Shown: positions 16,853 through 26,689, counted from the stretch's first letter. The stretch is 47,500 nucleotides of DNA from an uncultured Acidobacteriota bacterium (GCA_937859595.1 CALMAH010000042.1:1-47500), one strand, 5' to 3'. Program-made: numbers and translations. Notes: generated by a model not told the origin, from the sequence alone.

Positions 16853-18913
16853 ATGCAAAGCGAGAAAAAACATACGAACAGGCTGATCGACGAGAGCAGC
16901 CCCTATTTGCAACAGCACGCCCATAATCCGGTGGACTGGTACCCGTGGGGTGATGAGGCATTTGAACGGGCAAAGGCCGAGGACAAGCCGGTGCTGGTCA
17001 GCATTGGTTATTCGGCGTGCCACTGGTGTCACGTAATGGAGCACGAATCGTTCGAGGACGAGGCTGCTGCAAAGTTGATGAACGAGAATTTCGTCAACAT
17101 TAAGGTCGATATGGAGGAGCGACCGGACGTTGATCAGATCTATATGACCTTTGTGCAGTTGACGACCGGGCGAGGCGGCTGGCCTATGAATGTTTTCCTC
17201 ACGCCCGAAAAACTTCCTTTCTTTGGCGGCACATATTTTCCGCCGTCGCCCAGATATGGGATGCCAAGCTGGACGCAGATACTACACAGCATCTCCGAGG
17301 CTTGGTCAGAACGGCGTGAAGAACTTCTTCATTCAGCAAACGACATCCTCGGCGAATTGCGTAGGGTGGGCATGGCCGGGTCCGGGGCCGAAAGTGTCAG
17401 CGAAGAACTGGCGGACGCAGCATTTTCCAGTTTTGAGCGCTCTTTCGATGCCCGGAACGGCGGTTTTGGAGGTGCGCCGAAATTTCCGGCGGCGATGTCG
17501 ATGGAGTTCCTTCTCAGATACTGGAAGCGAACAGGTAATGAGAATGCGCTGAACATGGTCAAACTTACGGCCGAAAAGATGGCCCGCGGCGGCATCTACG
17601 ATCAGATCGGCGGAGGTTTTCACCGCTATTCGGTGGATGCCGTTTGGCTGGTGCCTCATTTTGAGAAGATGCTATATGACAATGCTCAGCTTATACGCGT
17701 CTATCTGCATCTTTATCAGATAACGAGCGAAGACCTGTTCAAGGACATCGCCACAGAAACCCTCGATTATGTCCTGCGTGAAATGACCGGCACTGAAGGC
17801 GGCTTCTATTCAACTCAGGACGCGGACAGCGAAGGCGAAGAGGGGAAATTCTTTGTCTGGAGCCCGGAGGAGATTGTGTCGATACTTGGCGAGGAAGCGG
17901 CGCGGGCGTTTTGTCTGTACTACGACATTAGCGAGGAGGGGAACTTTGAAGGCCGCAGCATTTTGAACATCAAACACAGCTTAGAAGATGTCGCGGAGGC
18001 GCTTGACACCGAAGCGGATGTACTTCGAGAGAGCCTCGCCGATTCTAAGCGAACGCTCTTTGCGGAACGTGAGAAACGAATAAAACCGTTTCGGGACGAG
18101 AAAGTGCTGACGGCCTGGAACGGACTTATGCTGGCGACATTTGCCGAGGCGGCGGCCATCCTGGACAACGAGGAATATCTGGGTATAGCAAAGCGGAATG
18201 CCGACTTCCTGCTTGCGAATCTAGTTTCCGGAGACCGGGTACTTCGAACATGGAAGGACGGAACAGCCAAGCTGAACGGATACATCGAGGACTACGCGAA
18301 TCTTGCAGACGGGCTCTTGGAGCTTTATCAGGTCTCGGGCGAAGTCAGGTATTTTGCTGAGGCACGGAAACTGGCGGAGACGATGATAGCCGAGTTTTGG
18401 GACGAGTCCACAGGCGGGTTCTTCTTTACATCGAACGACCATGAAGAGCTGATCGTCAGAAACAAGGACCTAACTGACAATGCCACTCCTTCAGGAAACT
18501 CGGTCGCCGCGGACCTTCTGCTGCGGCTCGCTCGTCTGACCGGCGACGAGAGATATGAGCGATATGCCACGACTGTATTGCGTCTCGCGGTGGGGCAGAT
18601 CCGAAGGTTTCCGAGCGGATTTGGCCGGGCGCTTGGTGTAGTCGAATTCAGCCTTGTTCCTACTCGTGAGGTTGCGATCATCGGCCCGCGCGGCAATGCT
18701 CTGGAAAAAGAGCTTTGGAAAGAATATCTACCCGGCAAGGTCGTCGCACTTTCTGACAATCCAGCTCGCGATGCCGAAGAGGTCCCTTTACTTAACGGCA
18801 GGGAACTTCGCGACGGGAGGCCGACCGCTTTTGTTTGCGAGAATTTCGTTTGCGGTTTGCCGGTTTCCGACACAGGCGGCCTCCGGCGTGTTCTTGCAGG
18901 CGGGCAGGTATGA
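16853..18913 (+). CDS. YyaL/DUF255 thioredoxin-domain protein (SPATA20-like)
   Basis: A 686-residue cytoplasmic protein of the widespread YyaL/SPATA20 family. The N-terminal 165 residues are a thioredoxin-like DUF255 domain with the family's hallmark start ([21 protein letters not shown]), the CHWCH motif at about 55-59 (in [13 protein letters not shown]), and RPDVDQIYM and [11 protein letters not shown]. The remainder is an (alpha/alpha)6 barrel resembling N-acylglucosamine 2-epimerase and six-hairpin glycosidases (for example [44 protein letters not shown]). The length matches the family norm. The exact reaction is unknown. The gene has its own start without strong overlap to neighbours and is followed by a terminator. 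Confidence 0.93.
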   Translation: MQSEKKHTNRLIDESSPYLQQHAHNPVDWYPWGDEAFERAKAEDKPVLVSIGYSACHWCHVMEHESFEDEAAAKLMNENFVNIKVDMEERPDVDQIYMTFVQLTTGRGGWPMNVFLTPEKLPFFGGTYFPPSPRYGMPSWTQILHSISEAWSERREELLHSANDILGELRRVGMAGSGAESVSEELADAAFSSFERSFDARNGGFGGAPKFPAAMSMEFLLRYWKRTGNENALNMVKLTAEKMARGGIYDQIGGGFHRYSVDAVWLVPHFEKMLYDNAQLIRVYLHLYQITSEDLFKDIATETLDYVLREMTGTEGGFYSTQDADSEGEEGKFFVWSPEEIVSILGEEAARAFCLYYDISEEGNFEGRSILNIKHSLEDVAEALDTEADVLRESLADSKRTLFAEREKRIKPFRDEKVLTAWNGLMLATFAEAAAILDNEEYLGIAKRNADFLLANLVSGDRVLRTWKDGTAKLNGYIEDYANLADGLLELYQVSGEVRYFAEARKLAETMIAEFWDESTGGFFFTSNDHEELIVRNKDLTDNATPSGNSVAADLLLRLARLTGDERYERYATTVLRLAVGQIRRFPSGFGRALGVVEFSLVPTREVAIIGPRGNALEKELWKEYLPGKVVALSDNPARDAEEVPLLNGRELRDGRPTAFVCENFVCGLPVSDTGGLRRVLAGGQV

Positions 18914-18935
18914 CTTAACTCCAAACAAAAAGAGA

Positions 18936-18965
18936 AAAGAGGCGGGCCCAAAAGCCTGCCTCTTT
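18936..18965 (-). terminator. Terminator between convergent genes
   Basis: AAAGAGGCGGGC (18936-18947) pairs with GCCTGCCTCTTT (18954-18965) with one G-T pair. Read on the minus strand the stem is followed by TTCTCTTTTTG, so it best serves the lipoprotein gene at 18999-19298; it may also stop the YyaL-like transcript. Confidence 0.75.
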
Positions 18966-18998
18966 CACTGTCTTAACGTTAAGAAAGTCTAAAGAAAG

Positions 18999-19298
18999 TT
19001 ACTTCTTGTCGTCTTCTTTCTTATCGTCGTCCTTCTTGTCAGCATTCGCAGCATTCGAAGCGGTGTTAGCGGCTTCCTTGGTTGCATTAACAGCCTGGTT
19101 AGTAGCGTTGCTGATCTGGTTTGCGGCGTCCTTCGCAGCGTTCGCAGCGTCGTCAGCAGCCTTCTTAGCCTCATTCATTGCGTTAGCGATCGCCTGGTTT
19201 GCGTTCGCCGCAGCGTTGTTCGGGGCAGCGGCATCACCGCAAGCCATTCCAAGAGCACCCAAAGCCAAAAGGGTTGAAAGTGCAATAAGTTTCTTCAT
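18999..19298 (-). CDS. Small Ala/Asn-rich lipoprotein with helical repeats
   Basis: 99 residues. The N terminus is a lipoprotein signal with lipobox LGMAC (Cys20), so the protein should be lipid-anchored. The mature part is almost entirely Ala, Asn, Lys, Asp and Glu with an irregular heptad or 11-mer rhythm (ANAMNEAKKAADDAANAAKDAANQ region), predicted to form a long amphipathic helix like Lpp, LEA or apolipoprotein-type helices. The last 14 residues are alternating Lys and Asp. AGGAG precedes the ATG and a near-consensus promoter lies about 100 bases upstream, so high expression is plausible. It may be a structural envelope lipoprotein (inference). No enzymatic function is suggested. Confidence 0.85.
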   Translation of the reverse strand: MKKLIALSTLLALGALGMACGDAAAPNNAAANANQAIANAMNEAKKAADDAANAAKDAANQISNATNQAVNATKEAANTASNAANADKKDDDKKEDDKK

Positions 19299-19404
19299 TT
19301 ACTTGATTCTCCTGTCTTCTTCAAAGATTAAATTTAACCTATATTTACCCGGGTCTATCTTTCTTAAACCCGTGTCCCAACGAAAGTTGAATGGAACATT
19401 GGAC

Positions 19405-19433
19405 AATATAGTAAGCAAAATTGAGATAGTCAA
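19405..19433 (-). promoter_or_regulatory. Near-consensus promoter of the small lipoprotein gene
   Basis: Minus strand: TTGACT (19433-19428), 17-base spacer, TATATT (19410-19405). It implies a leader of about 100 bases before the ATG at 19298. Confidence 0.7.
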
Positions 19434-19741
19434 CCCCGAAAAGACGAAAAACCGAGATTCCAGCCTAACTTTTTTTCGCCGCAAAATCGCCCAAAATGCC
19501 CAATGCAGGCAAAGGGCATGTCCCAAAAAACTGTGATCTGGATCTCGTGCTCTGCATCTACTGACAACGGTCTTGTCAATGCCGTTCTATTTGCCGCCGC
19601 CATTAATCAATCGTTGACTTGAGCCTCTCGAAAAAGTTATCTTCAGAGTGTAGGGTTTGCCGGGCCCTCTCTCACGCAATTCCGTTCCGGCTCTTTCGTA
19701 TTGCACATCCTGACAAATTCCCGGTCGTCGCCCTTACCGGT
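19434..19741 (+). other. Gene-free stretch before the GGDEF gene
   Basis: No ORF of coding character is seen. The reading frame of the GGDEF protein stays open upstream to a TTG at 19619, but without a ribosome binding site or conserved sequence. A weak promoter-like TTGACT at about 19614 and a short dyad, TGACA-N7-TGTCA near 19562, are the only other signals. Confidence 0.4.
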
Positions 19742-20989
19742 ATGGAACCTCGCTTTCATCTTGCACATAAACTTCTGATCCTCTTTGGATTGATGGCTCC
19801 GGCGCTTACTTTCGTGGTTGCCGTATCCGATATGTCAATGGGGATGAAGACCGCCTGGCTCGCTTCGATCTCAGGCGTCTATGCCGCCATTTGCGGCTGG
19901 GCGTACTATCGATTCTGGGATGCCGAGCGGAGCAGTGCAGTGAGTACCCGTCGATCAGCCGCACCTGCAGAAGCGGTAGACCCGATGACCTCACTTGAAG
20001 AGGCAGGGGTCTTTTTTGGTTCTTCGCTCAATCCAGCAGATACGTTCCGCCTCGTTTCAGCCAGGGTCCGCGATATCGTTCCTAATTCGGCTTCGTTGCT
20101 GCTGGTGCCAAACGCCGACAGCACCAGGCTGTCCGTAAAATATGTTGACGGAGCGGATGCCGAACCGGAGACGTTTAGTGAGATAGAGGTTGGTGTTGGT
20201 ATTTCCGGAATGGCATTTCTATCCGGTGAGATCGAGATCGACGGCGACCTCAGTATAGAGCGCTTTGCGCTAGGTCGGGCAGGGTTCGCCAATGCGAAAG
20301 CCTCGGCGGCTCTTCCACTAAAGCATGAGGGCGAAGTGTTCGGTGTGATGCAGTTGGTATTCGCTGAACCGATCGATCGTCGCGACGATCTTCGCGTAAC
20401 GATGGAGGCTATTGCCGAGAGGATCTCGCCGCTTTTCCTCGGCGCACGGGCGGTCGAGCGTTCGCTTTCAGGTGCATTGACCGATCCTCTTACGGACCTT
20501 CCAAACGAGAGGGCATTTTTCATGGTGCTAGAAAACCAAGTCGCCGAATCGCTTCGTTTTGGCGATGAACGTCCGCTCTCGGTGCTAATGGCCGACATCA
20601 AAGGATTTGAGGAGGCGAATCGTGCGTTCGGCCACACGACCGGCGACCGGGTATTGAAGTTCGCCGGCGAAACGATAAGGAAAAGCCTCCGAAAGATGGA
20701 TTTCCTCTCGCGAGCCGCAGGCGACGAATTTGCCATTGTCTTGCCAACAGCGGGGGAGGCGACCGCGAAAGAGGTGATCGAAAGGATAAGGTCAGGCCTG
20801 GCATCGGCCGCTTTCCAGGTCTCCGAGCACGAAACGATACGGCTATGGCTACATTTCGGGTCGGCGAGCTTTCCCGGTGACGGTGAAACCGCAGAGGAAC
20901 TAGTACAGGCTGCCAGAACAAAGAAACAGGAATCAAAGGCCGAAGCCCCTGCACAGCTCTTTTTTGTTGATAAAGAATACGTAAATTGA
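19742..20989 (+). CDS. Membrane-bound GAF-GGDEF diguanylate cyclase
   Basis: About 415 residues from the ATG at 19742; an upstream TTG in frame is less likely. Two transmembrane helices lie at the N terminus (LLILFGLMAPALTFVVAV and AWLASISGVYAAICGWAYY). A GAF-like sensor domain follows (about 85-235), then LTDPLTDLPNERAFF, the usual entry into a GGDEF domain. The active-site loop reads RAAGDEFAIVLP, an AGDEF variant of GGDEF. RxxD (RKMD) lies five residues before it, the expected inhibitory I-site. MADIKGFEEANRAFGHTTGDRVL supplies the metal and nucleotide-binding residues. It should condense two GTP to c-di-GMP with product inhibition; the GAF ligand is unknown. No EAL or PilZ partner is in the window. 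Confidence 0.88.
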   Translation: MEPRFHLAHKLLILFGLMAPALTFVVAVSDMSMGMKTAWLASISGVYAAICGWAYYRFWDAERSSAVSTRRSAAPAEAVDPMTSLEEAGVFFGSSLNPADTFRLVSARVRDIVPNSASLLLVPNADSTRLSVKYVDGADAEPETFSEIEVGVGISGMAFLSGEIEIDGDLSIERFALGRAGFANAKASAALPLKHEGEVFGVMQLVFAEPIDRRDDLRVTMEAIAERISPLFLGARAVERSLSGALTDPLTDLPNERAFFMVLENQVAESLRFGDERPLSVLMADIKGFEEANRAFGHTTGDRVLKFAGETIRKSLRKMDFLSRAAGDEFAIVLPTAGEATAKEVIERIRSGLASAAFQVSEHETIRLWLHFGSASFPGDGETAEELVQAARTKKQESKAEAPAQLFFVDKEYVN

Positions 20990-21052
20990 AGAGCCCTGGG
21001 CTATCCCGTCTGGCTCTGCACTCGTCCGACAAATGTGCTACATTCGTGCGGT

Positions 21053-22453
21053 ATGGCTTCCATAAGTTTTTTCGGCGGAGTCGGCTCGGTCACGGGTTCA
21101 AAGTATCTGGTCGAGGCGGGCGACAAACGAGTACTCGTTGAATGCGGGTTGTTCCAGGGACTGAAAGAGTTGCGCGAGCGAAACTGGGAGCCGCCACCGT
21201 TCGATCCGCGTTCGCTCGACGCGGTCATAATCACTCACGCGCATATCGATCACACCGGGTATCTCCCGCGAGTTGTAAAGCTGGGCTTTAGCGGCCCCGT
21301 CTTTGCATCGAAAGGCACCGGCGATCTTATGCGGATCCTGCTTCCGGATTCCGCCCGGCTCCAGCAAGAAGAGGCCGATTATCGTAATCGGCACGGCCTG
21401 ACCGCTCACACGCCTGCGCTTCCGCTCTATGACGAGGCGGACGCCCGGGCAACGTTGGAACTGCTTAGAACGGTTCCAAACGACGGAAAGCCGGTCGAGG
21501 TGTGCGACGGTGTGCGGGCACGTTTTCTTGTGGCGGGGCACATCATGGGTGCCAGCCTCGTTCTGCTGGAGATCGACGGGGCCGGGCCCTCCGGCGGTGT
21601 CCTGCGGTTTCTTTTCTCCGGCGATCTGGGCCACTATGACCAGCCGATCGTAAAAGACCCTGCCCCTCCCCCAGATTGCGAATACCTGATGGTTGAATCT
21701 ACCTACGGCAATCGTCTCCACGGTGACGTAAGTTCAGCGGACCAGATGGCCCGGATTATAAATGAGGCGGCTGAACGCGACGGGCCTGTCTTGATCCCCG
21801 CTTTCGCTGTCGGCCGCACTCAAGAGGTCCTTTATCTGATCCGCGAACTGGAGGACGACGGACGTATCCCGATATTGCCGGTGGCCGTGGATTCACCGAT
21901 GGCGGCCCAGGCGACGCAGGTCTATAACCGCTGGACCGAGGAACACGACGAAGAATATGCCTCGATCCTTATGCAAAAACGTCATCCGCTAAAGACCGCG
22001 TCGATGACCACAGCGTCAACTAGGGACGAATCAAAAAAACTCAATGATAAACGCGGCGCACGGATCATAATTTCATCCTCCGGAATGATGTCCGGCGGGC
22101 GTGTACTGCATCACGCGATGCGCATCTTGCCGGACGAGAACGCTACGGTGGTTTTCGTAGGATTTCAGGCAGCGGGTACCACCGGACGCCGTGTGCAGGA
22201 CGGTGAATCCGAAGTAAAGATAATGAAACAGTGGGTGCCGGTAAGATGCCGGGTAGAAAAGGTAGAGGGCTTCTCGGCCCACGCGGACTGGAAAGCCGTT
22301 CTTAAGTGGCTTGAGGGTCTAGACACCACGCCGCGCACTGTATTTACGACCCATGGCGAGCCTGAAGCATCCGAGGCTATGGCGGGCCACATCCGCGAGC
22401 GATTTGGCTGGAACGTTGTCGTGCCTGAATATTTGCAGCGAATGGAGCTTTGA
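21053..22453 (+). CDS. Beta-CASP metallo-beta-lactamase-fold RNA hydrolase
   Basis: About 466 residues. The start FFGGVGSVTGSKYLVE is typical of this family. Zinc-binding motif HAHIDHTG lies near residue 63-70, GHIMGAS near 165 and FSGDLGHYD near 190. ESTYGNR marks the beta-CASP domain start, with FAVGRTQEVLYLI and SSSGMMSGGRVLHH further on. FSAHADW and TTHGEPEAS close the active site. This matches bacterial homologues of CPSF73/YSH1, which are RNA endo/exonucleases of the cytoplasm; the precise RNA target is unknown. The ATG at 21053 has no strong ribosome binding site. Its stop codon lies three bases before the probable GTG start of the AraC regulator, so the two genes form a coupled pair. 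Confidence 0.92.
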   Translation: MASISFFGGVGSVTGSKYLVEAGDKRVLVECGLFQGLKELRERNWEPPPFDPRSLDAVIITHAHIDHTGYLPRVVKLGFSGPVFASKGTGDLMRILLPDSARLQQEEADYRNRHGLTAHTPALPLYDEADARATLELLRTVPNDGKPVEVCDGVRARFLVAGHIMGASLVLLEIDGAGPSGGVLRFLFSGDLGHYDQPIVKDPAPPPDCEYLMVESTYGNRLHGDVSSADQMARIINEAAERDGPVLIPAFAVGRTQEVLYLIRELEDDGRIPILPVAVDSPMAAQATQVYNRWTEEHDEEYASILMQKRHPLKTASMTTASTRDESKKLNDKRGARIIISSSGMMSGGRVLHHAMRILPDENATVVFVGFQAAGTTGRRVQDGESEVKIMKQWVPVRCRVEKVEGFSAHADWKAVLKWLEGLDTTPRTVFTTHGEPEASEAMAGHIRERFGWNVVVPEYLQRMEL

Positions 22454-22455
22454 AG

Positions 22456-23271
22456 GTGAACTTTCTTGAATCGCCACCCTCTCTGAGGTTTTCCGGCCGG
22501 ATAAAGTGTTTTTGGGCACTGACGGCGGGCGCGACGGAATCGGGCGGAATGGATCCCGTCTTGCCGGACGGCTCGCCGGAGATAGTCTTTAATCTTTCCG
22601 ACCGATTCAGGATATTGCGCGACGACGGTTCGATCGACCTACAGCCCCGCGCCATTCTCGCGGGCCAAATGACGCGACACATCACGATCGGCCCCTCGGG
22701 CGACGTCGATCTTTTCGGCGTCAAATTCCTCCCGACAGGTGCATACGGCCTGTTGGGTGTACCGCTCCGCGATTCATCCGACCGCATCACCGCCCTTTCC
22801 GATCTGTGGGCGATCGATGAACCGCTACTCTATGAACGTTTGGCCGAGGCGAACTCGTTTTGGGAGCGGATCACATTTTTCGAGGACTTTCTGGCCGCAC
22901 GGGTCGAAGCCACCCGGTCGGACGATCTCGAATTCAAGTTCGCCGTAGGGCGGATAGTCGAGAGTAAGGGCCTTGTTCGAATCGGCGTTCTTGCCGCCGA
23001 GATCGGATGGAGCGAACGGCGGCTCGAACGCCGATTTCTCGAGCGTGTGGGTTTGACGCCGAAGATGTTTGCACGTGTCCGCAGATTCCAAGGCCTCTTA
23101 CGTCTGTTGGATGGGAACCCCGGCTGTGACCTCGCCTTCGCCGCTCTGGAGTGCGGCTACTACGATCAGCCCCATATGAATCGTGAATTCGCAGCGTTTG
23201 CCGGCACGTCGCCCGGCGGTTATATGAATTCCGATAATCAGCTCTCTGAGATCTTTGTCTCAAGCGAATAG
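22456..23271 (+). CDS. AraC-family transcriptional regulator
   Basis: About 271 residues. A GTG at 22456 is preferred, with GGAG eight bases upstream; a TTG at 22450 overlapping the previous stop is the alternative. The N-terminal 150 residues resemble the DUF6597-type sensor domain (PDGSPEIVFNLSDRF, ILAGQMTRHITIGPSGDVDLFGVKFLP, GAYGLLGVP). The C-terminal 100 residues carry two helix-turn-helix units of AraC/XylS type: IGVLAAEIGWSERRLERRF followed by GLTPKMFARVRRFQ, and DLAFAALECGYYDQPHMNREF ending FAGTSPGGY. It should bind DNA and respond to an unknown ligand. Coupled translation with the RNA hydrolase gene suggests joint expression; the DUF6265-like gene downstream is a candidate target. 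Confidence 0.9.
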   Translation: MNFLESPPSLRFSGRIKCFWALTAGATESGGMDPVLPDGSPEIVFNLSDRFRILRDDGSIDLQPRAILAGQMTRHITIGPSGDVDLFGVKFLPTGAYGLLGVPLRDSSDRITALSDLWAIDEPLLYERLAEANSFWERITFFEDFLAARVEATRSDDLEFKFAVGRIVESKGLVRIGVLAAEIGWSERRLERRFLERVGLTPKMFARVRRFQGLLRLLDGNPGCDLAFAALECGYYDQPHMNREFAAFAGTSPGGYMNSDNQLSEIFVSSE

Positions 23272-23377
23272 TCAGGTTGTCGGAATTTTACAACACACCC
23301 GATACAGCATTGATCTATTCTCGATGAGAAACTCCGGGCGAACTTCGCCTGCGACAACAGAAAGGGAGAAACAAATC

Positions 23378-23872
23378 ATGCGACCATCTTTATCAAAAAT
23401 GTGTCTGGCAATAGCCGCTCTAATGCTCGGCACGTTCACGGCGGCCGGACAGTTGAAGGATGTAAAACTCGAGAGTTTTGCCTGGATGGCGGGCTGCTGG
23501 GAAATGAGCGTGACCCAGCGAAATATGACCATCACCGAACAATGGATGCGTCCCGCCGGAGGAACGATCATCGGAATGGGCCGGACGCTGGCAGGCGACC
23601 GCACAGCGATGTTCGAATACCTGAGGATCGAGCAGGAAGGCGATGCGATCAGCTACATTGCGAAACCTTCCCAAAACCGAGAGGAAACGGTGTTCAAGCT
23701 AGTGAAGGCGGCAGAGGGCGAGTTCGTCTTCGAAAATCTCGAGCATGATTTCCCTCAGCGGATCATTTACAGACGAGAGGGCTCGGACGGAATGTTTGCC
23801 CGCATCGAGGGGACGAGAAACGGGGAACTTCGGGGCATCGATCTTCCAAAAAGAAGGGTCAAGTGTGACTGA
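23378..23872 (+). CDS. DUF6265-like exported protein
   Basis: 164 residues from the ATG at 23378, preceded by aaagGGAG; a longer frame from 23255 lacks coding logic. The N terminus is a signal peptide (CLAIAALMLGTFTAAGQ). The mature protein carries the family pattern LESFAWMAGCWEM, TEQWMRPAGGTIIGMGRT, FEYLRIEQEGDAISYIAKPS and FENLEHDFPQRIIYRREG. These are characteristic of DUF6265, a calycin-like beta-barrel fold of unknown function. There is no catalytic motif. It follows the AraC regulator by about 100 bases on the same strand. Confidence 0.85.
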   Translation: MRPSLSKMCLAIAALMLGTFTAAGQLKDVKLESFAWMAGCWEMSVTQRNMTITEQWMRPAGGTIIGMGRTLAGDRTAMFEYLRIEQEGDAISYIAKPSQNREETVFKLVKAAEGEFVFENLEHDFPQRIIYRREGSDGMFARIEGTRNGELRGIDLPKRRVKCD

Positions 23873-24047
23873 TCGCGGCATTCAAATTTCCTCAATGTGT
23901 CTGGATGCCCGATCGACATCAAGGATTTGACTTTGCGAGCTTGCGGCTCGGGCGAGAGATCATCAGAAATGCCCACGCAAAGTTTGCCAAGAACCTGGAG
24001 ACAAGATCGAACCTGCCTCACGGATCTTCTTAAGATCTCGTATATCG

Positions 24048-25313
24048 CTATTCGTAGCGGAGACATTCGATGGGGTCGAGCTTGGCCGCCTTTCTTGCCG
24101 GCAGCACACCAAACACCAGGCCGATCCCCACAGAAACAAATAGCGAAACTGCGATCATCCAAGGCTGGATCTGTGCCGGTATCGATGGGATCAGGAAGAT
24201 GATCAGATTGCTAATGCCGAGTGCGATAACCACCCCGATCAATCCGCCAAACAGCGTCATCGACATCGCTTCGGCAAGAAATTGAAACACTATGGCCCCG
24301 CGTGTCGCCCCTATCGCCTTGCGAATTCCTATCTCTTTCGTCCGTTCGGTCACGGATACCAACATTATGTTCATTACCCCAATACCGCCCACAAGAAGGC
24401 CGAGCATAGAAATGACGATCGCCGCGATCCCCACTCCGCCGATAATGCCGTCAAACTGAGCGATAAAATTATCAGCGGTCTTTATGTCGAAATTGTTGGG
24501 GTCGCCAAATTTTACGTCGCGGCGTTGACGGAGTATCCCCTCGACCTCAAGGACCGCTTCGTTGAGTTGGGCCGGTTTTGCCTGGACGATATGAAGCAGG
24601 GCGTCGCGGGTCGGAGCTTCTTTTCGGGCAGTGCGAAAAGGCAAAAAGATCTTTCGATCCTCTTCGTTCTCGCCGAAGAAGCCTGCCTTTCGCTTCTCAA
24701 TGACACCGATGATCTCCCAGCTAGCTCCGTTCATCCGCACCGTCTTGCCGACCGCTTCTTCGCCGTCGCCATTGAAAAGTGCCTCGACGGTATTGACCCC
24801 GACGACCAGCACCCGCCGTCTTTGGAAATCATCAGATTCCGTCAGCCAACGCCCGTGTTTTACTACGACGTTGGCGATAGTCATATAGTTTGCGCTTACA
24901 CCATCGGTTAGAGCCCAGCGATAATTCTTTCCCTCGTAAACAAGATTGTCGTCAAATCCGCTGCCCCAGGATCCGATGCTCGGCGCTACCAGAGCGACAT
25001 CTTCGACCGTAGATGACTGTGTCAGGATGGCCATCGCGTCCGCTTCGGTCAGCGGTTTGCGGTTGCGCTCGTCCCGGTTTCGCGGCCCGATGCCGGTGGA
25101 GAAGTGAAACACATAGATATTGTTCGTTCCATATTCCTCGACGATGGATATTATGCTCTGCCGCATACCCGTCAGGATGGTCGAAACGACGATCGCCGTC
25201 ACCACGCCGACAACAATACCCATCACCGTCAGCATCGAGCGGAACTTGTGCGACGCGATGCTGTCGTATGCCATCTTCAATACTTCGATAGGTAGTGAGG
25301 CAGAGACTCTCAT
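24048..25313 (-). CDS. MacB/FtsX-type ABC transporter permease
   Basis: 421 residues with the fold of MacB-type permeases: an N-terminal helix region (AYDSIASHKFRSMLTVMGIVVGVVTAIVV), a periplasmic MacB_PCD domain of about 220 residues, and three C-terminal membrane helices forming the FtsX domain (GGIGVMNIMLVSVTERTKEIGIRKAIGATR is the classic signature). It ends VLPARKAAKLDPIECLRYE, the usual tail. These permeases transmit ATP-driven movements to the periplasm to export lipids, peptides or toxins or to regulate cell wall enzymes. It lies 31 bases downstream of a paralogous permease gene, with which it should form a heterodimer. No ATP-binding protein is encoded nearby. Confidence 0.92.
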   Translation of the reverse strand: MRVSASLPIEVLKMAYDSIASHKFRSMLTVMGIVVGVVTAIVVSTILTGMRQSIISIVEEYGTNNIYVFHFSTGIGPRNRDERNRKPLTEADAMAILTQSSTVEDVALVAPSIGSWGSGFDDNLVYEGKNYRWALTDGVSANYMTIANVVVKHGRWLTESDDFQRRRVLVVGVNTVEALFNGDGEEAVGKTVRMNGASWEIIGVIEKRKAGFFGENEEDRKIFLPFRTARKEAPTRDALLHIVQAKPAQLNEAVLEVEGILRQRRDVKFGDPNNFDIKTADNFIAQFDGIIGGVGIAAIVISMLGLLVGGIGVMNIMLVSVTERTKEIGIRKAIGATRGAIVFQFLAEAMSMTLFGGLIGVVIALGISNLIIFLIPSIPAQIQPWMIAVSLFVSVGIGLVFGVLPARKAAKLDPIECLRYE

Positions 25314-25344
25314 AAACTTTTCATTACTGCATCGGTCAGACGAT

Positions 25345-26589
25345 CTAAGATTTGGTCAAAGCAACTATCGGATCCAGCCGCGATGCTTTCCACGCCGGAT
25401 AAAGCCCGGCGACAATGCCGATAATGCTTGACACCCCAACAGCCAGGATCACATAACCAGGTGTTATCGTCATCGTCATTCCCAGCAGGAAACCCACCAA
25501 CTGAGTCGCGCCCGTCGCGAGTAAAAGCCCAAGTATGCCGCCGACTACGCATAAAGCGGCGGATTCTATAAGGAACTGAACCATGATCTGCTTTCGCGTT
25601 GCACCAATGGCCTTGCGCAGCCCGACCTCGAACGTTCGTTCTGTCACGGACACGAGCATAATGTTCATCACAACGATGCCGCCGACCACAAGAATGATCA
25701 TCGTGATCGGTATCACAACCGCGGCTATCGCACCGGTGAGCTGGTCCATTTGGTTCCCAAATTCGTCAACATTTACCAGTGAAAAAGTGTCTTCTTCGCT
25801 TCCGATCAACTTTCGTTTATTCCGAAGGAGCAACCGGGCTTCTTCGATAGCGGGCTTGAAATCTTCCTCCAGGAGAGTCATTCCCCTTATCTGCAACCCT
25901 CCAGAACGGTTGAAGATCTGCTGGTGAAGCGATATGGGTATATAGACGTGGCGATCCTGCGAATCTCCCATAAAGGATCCCCTCGATGCCTCAACGCCAA
26001 GAATGGTCACCGGCACACCGCGTATCCTCAGTTGTTTGCCAATGGCTGTGGTATAGGGAAAAAAGCGCTCCTTTACATCGTGGCCGATAACCGCCACTCG
26101 CGAGCTCTGGGCGACCTCTTCGCGGGTCATAAATCGACCGTCCGAAAGCGTTTTGAACTCGATCTCGTAAATGTTATCCGTGACACCGAGCATACGGACC
26201 GACGGCATTTCGATCCCGTCCTGGTCCAGATCGGCTCCGGCGAAGATGTTCGCCCCGACGTGGGTGCATAGCCGGCAATTGTCGCGTACGTAGAGATATT
26301 CTTCCCAAGTAACGTCCTTGTTCCTACGGTTTCGGCGTTCGTATTCGGCCTCGTCCATGTTGCCTATGTTCGCCATCCGGGTGATCATGAAATTGTTCGC
26401 GCCGATGATCTTCGTCGCGGTTTCCACAACATAGGTCCTCAGGCCGCTGATCGACGCTCCGACCACGACCACCGCCGCTACGCCGATGATAATGCCGATC
26501 AGCGTAAGCAACGCGCGCAGCTTGTGCTCAAGTATGGACTTGATCGCGATCCAAAAAGCATCGGAATAAAATGAGTAGAGCTGTTTCAT
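25345..26589 (-). CDS. MacB/FtsX-type ABC transporter permease (first of pair)
   Basis: 414 residues, paralogous to the permease encoded next to it. The N terminus (SILEHKLRALLTLIGIIIGVAAVVVVGAS) is the first helix, followed by a periplasmic MacB_PCD domain, and the C-terminal FtsX domain contains GGIVVMNIMLVSVTERTFEVGLRKAIGATR and the closing LYPAWKASRLDPIVALTKS. It is transcribed before the second permease, suggesting a heterodimeric permease. A MacB-like ATPase and an HlyD/MacA-type adaptor would be expected in an operon but are absent here; they must be encoded elsewhere if the pair is functional. Confidence 0.92.
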   Translation of the reverse strand: MKQLYSFYSDAFWIAIKSILEHKLRALLTLIGIIIGVAAVVVVGASISGLRTYVVETATKIIGANNFMITRMANIGNMDEAEYERRNRRNKDVTWEEYLYVRDNCRLCTHVGANIFAGADLDQDGIEMPSVRMLGVTDNIYEIEFKTLSDGRFMTREEVAQSSRVAVIGHDVKERFFPYTTAIGKQLRIRGVPVTILGVEASRGSFMGDSQDRHVYIPISLHQQIFNRSGGLQIRGMTLLEEDFKPAIEEARLLLRNKRKLIGSEEDTFSLVNVDEFGNQMDQLTGAIAAVVIPITMIILVVGGIVVMNIMLVSVTERTFEVGLRKAIGATRKQIMVQFLIESAALCVVGGILGLLLATGATQLVGFLLGMTMTITPGYVILAVGVSSIIGIVAGLYPAWKASRLDPIVALTKS

Positions 26590-26689
26590 TTCGGCGGTGC
26601 CGGAAACAGTGCAGGCCGCATGGCCGCCTAAGTCCTGTTCCGGAAGAACAAACGTTTTAACGTATCATCGGCAATAAAAGTTCATTCAT

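Noticed and set aside
20700..20740. Inactive GGDEF because the motif reads AGDEF
   Set aside because: AGDEF/SGDEF variants can be active, metal-binding residues are present and an I-site RxxD sits at the right distance, so no loss of function is claimed.
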